Of a stretch of DNA of 5,933 nucleotides, positions 1-5,549 are shown one piece after another. The DNA is from Bacteroidota bacterium. Its GTDB lineage: Bacteria > Bacteroidota > Bacteroidia > CAMBQF01. How positions within the stretch are numbered: the first letter of the stretch is position 1; each line of letters begins with the position of its first letter. Location: the NCBI GenBank assembly GCA_027483285.1, contig JAIXUZ010000068.1, forward strand, positions 1 to 5,933, written 5' to 3'. Below the pieces are notes generated by a model that ran no database searches, was not told the origin of the DNA, and saw only the letters and a program-made list of their open reading frames with translations. A program made the position numbers and the translations under genes.

Positions 1-6
1 TAAGCT

Positions 7-435
7 ATGAAAAATGCATTTTTAGTTTTTCTGTTGTTTAGTTCACTCTTAGTATCTGCCCAAAATACAGGCAGCATAAAGGGCGTAGTTACCGACTCGT
101 TAACCAAAGCCCCTGAGGCCGATGTGGTAGTTACACTTAGCGACACCACCAACCGCGAGCGTATACAATTTACCAACGCAGCAGGCGAATATGCCTTTAC
201 CAACCTGCCCGACGGTTTGTATACTATAACCTTTGTGCTTTTTGGCGCCCGGCCGCTTAAGTATTCAACTGTGCGTGTTACAGCAGGTCAGTTTACTGTC
301 CTATCTCCTGCCATTCGCCCTGGTCACATTATAAGCTGTGGCCCCGATTTATTTGATGGTCCTTCTATGCGCGACAATCCATCCTCTACCATCTATAAGG
401 GCGACGATGTACGCAGAATGGCTGTGCCACGGTAA
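7..435 (+). CDS. Small secreted carboxypeptidase-regulatory-like domain protein
   Basis: 142 residues. The N-terminus (M1-K2-N3, hydrophobic 4-17, then S-A at 17-18 before Q19) is a clear Sec signal peptide, with cleavage likely after A18. Residues about 22-100 form one carboxypeptidase-D-regulatory-like beta-sandwich: G-x-I/V-x-G-x-V-x-D at the start, a central A-G-E-Y-x-F-x-N-L-P-D-G-x-Y at 59-72, and a closing strand near 88-99. In Bacteroidota this domain usually precedes a TonB-dependent receptor plug or another surface module. Here the protein stops about 40 residues after the domain, in a tail (S126 to R142, with G132-D-D-V-R-R-M) that resembles the segment just before a receptor plug. 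It could be a complete small envelope protein or the stump of a receptor; the sequence after the stop does not look coding. The start lies only 6 bases inside the window, so its upstream signals cannot be judged. The domain call is confident; the function is unknown. Confidence 0.8.
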   Translation: MKNAFLVFLLFSSLLVSAQNTGSIKGVVTDSLTKAPEADVVVTLSDTTNRERIQFTNAAGEYAFTNLPDGLYTITFVLFGARPLKYSTVRVTAGQFTVLSPAIRPGHIISCGPDLFDGPSMRDNPSSTIYKGDDVRRMAVPR

Positions 436-457
436 TATTTCAAAGAACTTCTCTACT

Positions 458-485
458 CTCTCAGCACTCCTCTCTCAGCACTCCT
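458..485. repeat. 14-bp perfect tandem duplication in convergent spacer
   Basis: Two back-to-back copies of CTCTCAGCACTCCT (458-471 and 472-485) lie in the 61-bp spacer between two convergent stop codons. The third position begins with the same five bases, CTCTC, and then diverges. The whole spacer is strongly pyrimidine-rich on the plus strand. No hairpin of terminator type is visible in it. This looks like a simple slippage product rather than a regulatory array. Confidence 0.7.
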
Positions 486-496
486 CTCTCCTCACA

Positions 497-1519
497 CTAA
501 TGCTTCTCCAGCCTATGCAAACTCAGCCTTAGTAGCTCGCCCATGGTGGTGGCTGAGGCAAAAGATTCATCGTTATAGTGTGCAGATAGTTCTTTAGCCA
601 GTTGCAGCGTTTTTTCGGGGGTAGAGATAATGTCGCCCTCTAGGGCATCCATCAAGCGCTCAAACCGCTTGCGCGACGCTTTAAAACGCTTCGCTATCAA
701 CGACCGTTCCTCCCTTTGGTACTGCGTTATCGTTTCGGGGTTCAAAAACTCCACCGTAAGGTTTACAAATGCCAGGTTCTCCTTATAAAATTGCGGCAGG
801 TACAGGTTCTTACGCCCTTCGTAGCACTGCTGGTCAAAGTCAATAGCGCGTATGCGGTACTGCGTAGCCTCAAAATCCTGCGTAGCATCCACCACATAGT
901 TGTAGCTACGCATATCGCCCAATAGGCGGATAAAGCACCGCTCGTTGAATTTTACAAACTCCTTGGCAATCCTAATTTTGTTGGTAGCCGGCTGGTCAAG
1001 GTACTCGGCCACAAATCGGTCGCCGGGTATACCCACAATATGCTCCTCAATCAGCGTGTCGCCATCCATAAAATAAATAATGCGGTTGGGCGACAGGATA
1101 TGCTCCAGCTCCAGCCCGTAAATGCGCGATGCATCGGCCTGTTTTACATAAAAATAATCGTAGTTATCGTTGTAGCGGTTTATAATCCGTATACGGAAGG
1201 GCTTGCTGTTGCCAAACGTGCAATAGTCAACCCTGTCCACCTCCAAATGCTCCGTCACACTTGTGTCGCCCTCTGTTTTCAGCAGCGCGTAAATGTTCTT
1301 CAGCGCGGTATGAATTTCGGGCTGCTTATCAGGCCCATAATGCACACTCTCCCACAACGTATCGCGGCCCGCCTTGTCCGTCAGCGCGTTGGCAAAATCA
1401 TACTCCAGCAACTTGCCATAGGTAGTAGGCAAATCAAGCACCCGGTTATAATTCTCCAGGTACCCCATAAGCCCCTTGTGTGGCTTGTAATGTGGCTTTT
1501 TTCGCGATATGATGTTCAT
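497..1519 (-). CDS. Conserved-looking protein of unknown family, possible kinase-like fold
   Basis: 340 residues, no signal peptide or membrane segment, so probably cytosolic. I do not recognise a named family. Motifs in order: a basic N-terminus; a predicted strand Y120-D-Y-F-Y-V-K126 followed by an acidic helix around E137/E139; I148-Y-F then E158-E-H-I-V-G-I-P-G166; R199-x-x-G201-D202-M-R-S-Y-N207; and I226-D227-F228-D229. G-D-x4-N followed 20 residues later by I-D-F-D has the spacing of the catalytic loop and metal-binding Asp of aminoglycoside phosphotransferase/choline kinase-like enzymes. K126 would be the nucleotide lysine and 158-161 the hinge. That assignment is inference: the usual HGD histidine is absent (L200-G-D). 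The C-terminal part (about 262-340) is helical and basic near 275-288. The ATG at 1519 is the first in frame, with no Shine-Dalgarno sequence. Upstream on this strand a near match to the -7 box (TACTTTAG) is visible but weak. The gene is divergent from the persulfide dioxygenase gene and is probably monocistronic. Confidence 0.85.
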   Translation of the reverse strand: MNIISRKKPHYKPHKGLMGYLENYNRVLDLPTTYGKLLEYDFANALTDKAGRDTLWESVHYGPDKQPEIHTALKNIYALLKTEGDTSVTEHLEVDRVDYCTFGNSKPFRIRIINRYNDNYDYFYVKQADASRIYGLELEHILSPNRIIYFMDGDTLIEEHIVGIPGDRFVAEYLDQPATNKIRIAKEFVKFNERCFIRLLGDMRSYNYVVDATQDFEATQYRIRAIDFDQQCYEGRKNLYLPQFYKENLAFVNLTVEFLNPETITQYQREERSLIAKRFKASRKRFERLMDALEGDIISTPEKTLQLAKELSAHYNDESFASATTMGELLRLSLHRLEKH

Positions 1520-1626
1520 TGGGGCTAAGATAGTTTTTTTAGCGTGTAGCGCGTATTGGTATAGACTAAAGTAATACCCAAAAAATCCCTATTTTTATGC
1601 CTGTAAAAAGAAACAGTATTTGGTTT

Positions 1627-1642
1627 TGTGATATATGTCATA
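1627..1642 (+). promoter_or_regulatory. Putative CRP/FNR-family operator
   Basis: TGTGATATATGTCATA matches the CRP-type palindrome TGTGA-N6-TCACA at nine of its ten defined positions. Its centre (about 1634.5) lies roughly 43 bases upstream of the start point predicted from the -7 box at 1664-1671, which is the usual place for a class II activator. There is no convincing -33 TTTG box at the expected distance, which fits a promoter that depends on an activator. The regulator is not in this window and is not identified; a single site found by eye can be chance in AT-rich intergenic DNA. Confidence 0.4.
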
Positions 1643-1663
1643 GACAGGCATAATAACCCTTAG

Positions 1664-1671
1664 TACCTTTG
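1664..1671 (+). promoter_or_regulatory. Bacteroidota-type -7 promoter element (TAnnTTTG)
   Basis: TACCTTTG is an exact match to the TAnnTTTG -7 consensus of the Bacteroidota primary sigma factor. It lies 16 bases before the ATG at 1688, so the expected transcript start is about 1676-1679 and the leader is only about 10 bases, A/T-rich and without a Shine-Dalgarno sequence. The nearest upstream TTTG (1625-1628) is about 35 bases away, too far to be a normal -33 partner. Confidence 0.55.
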
Positions 1672-1687
1672 CTAAAAATATTACATT

Positions 1688-3076
1688 ATGTACGTAGAAC
1701 AGTTATATACCAATTGCCTTGCCGAGGCTGCTTACTACATTGAAAGCAACGGCGAAGCCGCTATTATTGACCCCCTGCGCGAGACGCAACCGTACATTGA
1801 GATGGCCCAAAAACGAGGCGCGGTTATTAAGTATGTTTTTGAAACGCATTTCCACGCCGACTTTGTGTCGGGCCACATTGACCTGGCTAAGCTAACCGGC
1901 GCTAAAATAATTTATGGCCCTAATGCTAAAGCAGGGTACGAAATTACCAACGCAGCCGATAACGAGGAGTTTGCGTTAGGCGCCGTTAAAATAAAAGTGT
2001 TACACACGCCGGGCCATACACCCGAAAGTTCGTGCTATCTGCTACTTGACGAAAATGGCAAAGAGAGTGCTATTTTTACGGGAGATACCTTGTTTGTTGG
2101 CGATGTTGGCCGCCCCGACCTTACGGTTAAAGGCAGCAACTTAACTCTAGAAGAATTAGCAGGTATGCTGTACTACAGTATTGACCGTTTGAAACAACTG
2201 CCCGATGATTTAACGATATATCCGGCACACGGTGCAGGCTCATCGTGCGGAAAGAATATTGGCAAAGAAACCTGGAGCACCATAGGCCAGCAAAAGGCTA
2301 CTAACTACGCCATGCTGCAACCTACCAAAGAGGCTTTTATTACCGCGGTAACCGATGGTATATCGGCACCTCCGGCCTATTTCTTTCACGATGCGATGGT
2401 GAATATGAATGGCTACGAAGCAGTAGATGCCGTGGTAGCCCGTGGTAACACCGCACTAAGCGTTGATGCTGTTGAACTATTGATTAACGAAGGCGTAACG
2501 GTGCTTGATACCCGCACAGTATTGGAGTTTGAAAAGGGCTTTATTCCTAATGCGCTTAACATTGGTTTAGATGGCCAATATGCCATTTGGGTAGGTACTA
2601 TTCTGAAGCCTGAAACCCCATTGGTTTTGGTGGCTGATAATGGTAAAGAAAAAGAAGCGGTGCTTCGCCTGGCCCGTGTGGGTTACGAAAATGTGAAAGG
2701 CTACCTTAAAGGTGGCATTGCCGCTTGGATAGCAGCAGGTAAAGAGGTTGATATAGTTAACTCTGTATCGGCCGAAGAGTTTGCATTGCATTACACAGAA
2801 AGTAAGGTGCTTGACGTGCGCCGCCCCGGCGAACAAGAGACCACCGGTGTGGTGCCAGATGCTACGCTTATATGCCTTGAAACATTAGAAAACAATCTTG
2901 CCCAACTTGATAAAAGCGCCCATTACTATGTGCATTGTGCTGGCGGGTACAGGTCGGTTATAGCTGCATCGTTGCTTAAGCGCCATGGGTTTGATAACCT
3001 GACCAACATATACGGCGGCATGGGCGCTATTAAAACCACAGGCATACCTTTGGTGCAGCCGGAGGTGGCCGTTTAA
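1688..3076 (+). CDS. MBL-fold/double-rhodanese fusion, CstB-like persulfide dioxygenase-sulfurtransferase
   Basis: 462 residues, cytosolic. Domain order: metallo-beta-lactamase fold (about 1-245), rhodanese 1 (about 255-352), rhodanese 2 (about 358-457). The metal motif is T53-H54-F-H56-A-D58-F59, followed by T107-P-G-H110-T, T131-G-D133 and P179-A-H181-G. By analogy with ETHE1, H54, H110 and D133 would hold a single Fe(II); the last His of HxHxDH is Phe59, consistent with a mononuclear site. C187 in the A-H-G-A-G-S-S-C-G loop may take part in persulfide handling. Rhodanese 2 has an intact active-site loop C417-A-G-G-Y-R-S. In rhodanese 1 the equivalent position is A316 (A-D-N-G-K-E-K), so it is a pseudorhodanese. 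This three-part layout and length match Staphylococcus CstB (about 444 residues), which oxidises thiol persulfides to sulfite and can form thiosulfate in sulfide detoxification. Substrate is inferred from family. It has its own promoter and terminator and ends in a double TAA, so it is probably a single-gene transcript. Confidence 0.92.
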   Translation: MYVEQLYTNCLAEAAYYIESNGEAAIIDPLRETQPYIEMAQKRGAVIKYVFETHFHADFVSGHIDLAKLTGAKIIYGPNAKAGYEITNAADNEEFALGAVKIKVLHTPGHTPESSCYLLLDENGKESAIFTGDTLFVGDVGRPDLTVKGSNLTLEELAGMLYYSIDRLKQLPDDLTIYPAHGAGSSCGKNIGKETWSTIGQQKATNYAMLQPTKEAFITAVTDGISAPPAYFFHDAMVNMNGYEAVDAVVARGNTALSVDAVELLINEGVTVLDTRTVLEFEKGFIPNALNIGLDGQYAIWVGTILKPETPLVLVADNGKEKEAVLRLARVGYENVKGYLKGGIAAWIAAGKEVDIVNSVSAEEFALHYTESKVLDVRRPGEQETTGVVPDATLICLETLENNLAQLDKSAHYYVHCAGGYRSVIAASLLKRHGFDNLTNIYGGMGAIKTTGIPLVQPEVAV

Positions 3077-3095
3077 TAAGCAGTATTATAAATTG

Positions 3096-3119
3096 AAAAG
3101 CCCCTTATGGGGCTTTTTT
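3096..3119 (+). terminator. Rho-independent terminator
   Basis: A perfect nine-pair stem (AAAAGCCCC at 3096-3104 with GGGGCTTTT at 3109-3117), a TTAT loop and a run of six T from 3114. It begins 20 bases after the stop codon of the MBL/rhodanese gene. Read on the minus strand the same hairpin is followed by TTTTC, so it may also stop transcription from the convergent collagen-like gene that ends at 3164. Confidence 0.9.
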
Positions 3120-3163
3120 GCTTTTTATGGTCTACCAGCTGGTTAGTTAATTGCTAACGAATA

Positions 3164-4345
3164 TTAATTCGGAGAGAATGCCACTATAGCCTTGATGTCT
3201 GATAACGCACCGCTTGTCTCGGCACTACTATGTACCGACCGTATGGTATAAAATTGCCCTGCAACCAATGGTACACTTGTTTGTGAAGAGGCAAATACCG
3301 ACGAGCCATTGCCAGTATGGGGTACTGTTACGCTTAAACCTGTAGAGGTAGAGGTGGTAAAATTATACAAATCGAATGTATAGGTTGTGGTTGCCGGTAG
3401 GGCATTGCTGTTATCGCGTATAGAAATCCATAACTTGGTAGCATTACCATCCATTGGGCAAAACCATATATTGTCAGAGCTAACTGCTGTTGGAATGGCA
3501 GTAGCATTATCTTCGGGAGTCATAAGGCTAACTCCGGCCCAATTATCTGCAACATTTGCCGGGTCTGAAGACCATAAATACCTTGTTAGGCTTGAACTAC
3601 CGGGAGAAAGGCTACCGCCTACCCAGTTTAAAAACATAGCAGCCCCGCTTGAACCGGGAGTACCAGCCAGGCCTTGTGGCCCTGTTACACCTTGTATGCC
3701 TTGTGACCCTGTAGCGCCTGTTGCCCCTGTTACACCTTGTATGCCTTGTGACCCCGTAGCACCAGTTGACCCTGTTATGCCTTGTATGCCTTGTGCGCCT
3801 GTAGCGCCAGTCGACCCTGTTATGCCCTGTATGCCTTGTGCGCCTGTAGCGCCAGTTGACCCTGTTATGCCCTGTATGCCTTGTGCGCCTGTAGCACCAG
3901 TTGACCCTGTTATACCCTGTATGCCTTGTGAGCCTGTAGCACCAGTTGGTCCTGTTACACCTTGTATACCTTGAATACCATTAGCTCCGGTAGCACCAGT
4001 CACACCTTGTATGCCTTGCAAACCGGTTATACCTTGGGCGCCTGTATTGCCAATTGGTCCGGTTGGGCCTGATAACTGGCATAACGAAAGCCATACTGTA
4101 CCATTAAAATAAAAGTAACAATTTACAGTACTATCATATACCAATAAGCCCATAGCTGGGTTAACAATAGCCAGCCTTTCTATGGTTGTCATACGCGGGG
4201 GTAAAAAACCCTTGTCGTTAGCAGTTAAATCTAATAATGATGATGCATCGGGACTGGTTGTTCCTATGCCTACATTATTTTGCGCTAAACTTTTAAATGT
4301 TGCAATAGTGAAAAATGCTATTACTGTTATACGTAGTAAATTCAT
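3164..4345 (-). CDS. Secreted collagen-like (Gly-X-Y) surface protein
   Basis: 393 residues from the start chosen here. An in-frame ATG exists 69 bases further upstream (4414), but the ATG at 4345 gives a clean signal peptide (M1-N-L-L-R, hydrophobic core to about 18, L-A at 20-21 before Q22), so I prefer it. Residues 23-90 are the V-G-I-G-T-T-S-P...G-F-L-P-P-R-M module frequent at the N-terminus of Bacteroidota surface and tail-fibre-like proteins; it ends with two Cys (C76, C89). Residues 93-236 are 48 uninterrupted Gly-X-Y triplets, poor in Pro and rich in Thr, Ile, Gln and Ala (GIQ, GIT, GST, GAT). Residues 237-393 form a beta-rich, Ser/Thr-rich C-terminal domain that I cannot assign. By analogy with bacterial collagens such as BclA or Scl it should trimerise as a rod with a globular head; adhesion or a surface coat is inference. 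No LPxTG, T9SS C-terminal domain or lipobox is evident. Its promoter should lie in 4346-4549, where only a weak -7 candidate is visible. Confidence 0.88.
   Translation of the reverse strand: MNLLRITVIAFFTIATFKSLAQNNVGIGTTSPDASSLLDLTANDKGFLPPRMTTIERLAIVNPAMGLLVYDSTVNCYFYFNGTVWLSLCQLSGPTGPIGNTGAQGITGLQGIQGVTGATGANGIQGIQGVTGPTGATGSQGIQGITGSTGATGAQGIQGITGSTGATGAQGIQGITGSTGATGAQGIQGITGSTGATGSQGIQGVTGATGATGSQGIQGVTGPQGLAGTPGSSGAAMFLNWVGGSLSPGSSSLTRYLWSSDPANVADNWAGVSLMTPEDNATAIPTAVSSDNIWFCPMDGNATKLWISIRDNSNALPATTTYTFDLYNFTTSTSTGLSVTVPHTGNGSSVFASSQTSVPLVAGQFYTIRSVHSSAETSGALSDIKAIVAFSPN
3674..3970 (-). repeat. 45-bp tandem repeat encoding 15-residue collagen units
   Basis: Six full units and three-fifths of a seventh, each encoding five Gly-X-Y triplets of the form GIQGxTGxTGATGxQ (residues 126-224 of the collagen-like protein). 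The three GIQGITGSTGATGAQ units and their neighbour differ at the DNA level mostly by single, largely synonymous changes, so they arose by recent in-frame duplication. Units towards each end are more diverged (GVT, GAT, GSQ variants). Because 45 is a multiple of three, gain or loss of units would keep the frame and change the rod length. Confidence 0.9.
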
Positions 4346-4549
4346 GAAATAAAAGTATGTATATTTTTCAAAAAAAGCTATATAGTGCTGATTTGTATTT
4401 ATATACAACACCATTTTTAAGTTGGATGATGAGCAGAACTAGCTAAATTAATAGCTCTTGTTTAAGTCTTTTTTTGGTGAGAGAGTATCAGGAGTTCTAC
4501 CAGCAAGCAACTATTGAAATTTATTTGATACTTCTGATAAAATACGTGG

Positions 4550-5527
4550 TTAAGGAATTATATGGTTACTACTTATACTCGAAAGAAATATTCTGATATC
4601 ATTTTTCCACTTATCACTGTCGTGGTTAAGGTAGCTTTCGTGCTTAGAGTTTGGATAAGTAGCCAATTGTTTTGGACCGGCTAAATTGGTATAAACTGCA
4701 TCAGTTTCTTCGCGGTTTACTTTGTCGTCTTTTTCTCCCCAAAGCACCAGGGTGGGTAATTTTACGTTTTTGGCATAATTAGCCGGGCTATGGGTAAACA
4801 GGTTACCGCCCGTTTGTACGCAGCCCCAAAACATAAGCAGTTTAGCCATGGGGAAGGATGGTACACCCATAAGCTTAAAGCGGTTATCTACAGCCTGTGC
4901 CATACTGCCAAATGGGCATTCCAGTATTAGCGATTGTACAGGCAATGGTTCGGTATCCATAGCTTTTAGAATAGATGCCGCACCCATAGATGTACCAAAC
5001 AGGCAGATGTTTTTATCGCCGCGCTTTACAAGGTAGTCTACGCAGGTTTTAACCTGTGCCCCTTCTAATAGGCCTATGGTGGTTGTGTTGCCTTCAGAGC
5101 CGCCGCTGCCCATAAAATCGGCCAAAAGCAGGTTGTAACCAAGGCTGTGGAGGTAATAGCCACGTTGCAGCATGCTGCTTTTGCTGCCGCCATAACCATG
5201 AAAAAGCGCAACGGTACCAATAGCACTATCGGCTTTTATATACCAGCACTCAATTTTTTTATTGCTCTGTAGGGTAATGGTTTCGTAGGGTAGGCTTGGC
5301 AGGGAATCGTTAACGGGGCGTGGCATATCAACCCCTAAAAACAGGGAGCTAAGCTTTTGCCCTGCCGACTTTTTATAACCGTTTACCCGCTTAGTAGCGT
5401 TAGGGTTAAAGTGCGAAAAGTTCCATGCATGGAAAAAGGCTATGGCATTTATAAATATAAAAAATGCGGCAAAGCCTATAAGCAGGTACTTAAGTGTTTT
5501 TTTATGCTTGGGCTGAAGTGTAGCCAT
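4550..5527 (-). CDS. Membrane-anchored alpha/beta hydrolase (serine hydrolase)
   Basis: 325 residues. One N-terminal transmembrane segment (about 13-33) preceded by K8-H-K-K-T suggests anchoring with the N-terminus inside and the catalytic domain outside the inner membrane. The fold from about residue 80 shows the features of the family: oxyanion region F109-H-G-Y-G-G-S115, D136-F-M-G-S-G-G-S-E-G after strand 4, nucleophile elbow G178-T-S180-M-G, acid D267 in W-G-E-K-D-D-K-V, and H296 in S-K-H-E-S-Y. The triad is therefore S180-D267-H296. The layout resembles YqkD/'BAAT-like' esterase-peptidase members; the substrate cannot be told from sequence. It follows bshA by 22 bp on the same strand and is probably co-transcribed with it. 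It is not the bacillithiol deacetylase BshB, which is a LmbE-like zinc enzyme. No terminator is seen after the stop; the 204-bp gap to the next gene (4346-4549) is AT-rich and holds no gene. Confidence 0.88.
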   Translation of the reverse strand: MATLQPKHKKTLKYLLIGFAAFFIFINAIAFFHAWNFSHFNPNATKRVNGYKKSAGQKLSSLFLGVDMPRPVNDSLPSLPYETITLQSNKKIECWYIKADSAIGTVALFHGYGGSKSSMLQRGYYLHSLGYNLLLADFMGSGGSEGNTTTIGLLEGAQVKTCVDYLVKRGDKNICLFGTSMGAASILKAMDTEPLPVQSLILECPFGSMAQAVDNRFKLMGVPSFPMAKLLMFWGCVQTGGNLFTHSPANYAKNVKLPTLVLWGEKDDKVNREETDAVYTNLAGPKQLATYPNSKHESYLNHDSDKWKNDIRIFLSSISSNHIIP

Positions 5528-5549
5528 TTTTTATTGTTATGGTATTGAA

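Noticed and set aside
338..532. 64-codon plus-strand frame overlapping the end of the first gene and the convergent spacer
   Set aside because: It overlaps a well supported gene in another frame, runs through the low-complexity spacer and has no recognisable feature. It does not look like a frameshifted continuation of the first protein.
1040..1528. 162-codon plus-strand frame antisense to the 340-residue protein
   Set aside because: Composition is atypical, no recognisable domain is seen, and the minus-strand frame is full length with motif structure.
3134..3143. ACCAGCTGGT perfect 10-bp palindrome between convergent genes
   Set aside because: It is short, lies downstream of both genes and has no repeated copy in the window, so an operator role is not supported.
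3674..3970. Regular repeats that might suggest a CRISPR-like array
   Set aside because: The repeats are contiguous with no spacers, keep the reading frame and encode Gly-X-Y triplets.
3387..3974. Long plus-strand open frame with repeated C-M-P-C and P-V-A-P-V segments
   Set aside because: It is antisense to the collagen repeat; the Gly-X-Y codons read backwards give open, Cys/Pro-rich frames. It has no start signals, and the minus-strand protein has a signal peptide and clear domains.
4346..4414. Upstream in-frame ATG that would extend the collagen-like protein by 23 residues
   Set aside because: It would bury the signal peptide behind a polar and aromatic stretch; the downstream ATG at 4345 gives a standard signal peptide.
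4441..4456. AGCTA-6-TAGCT inverted repeat downstream of the alpha/beta hydrolase gene
   Set aside because: The stem is only five weak pairs, and on the minus strand no T-run follows it, so it is not a credible terminator.
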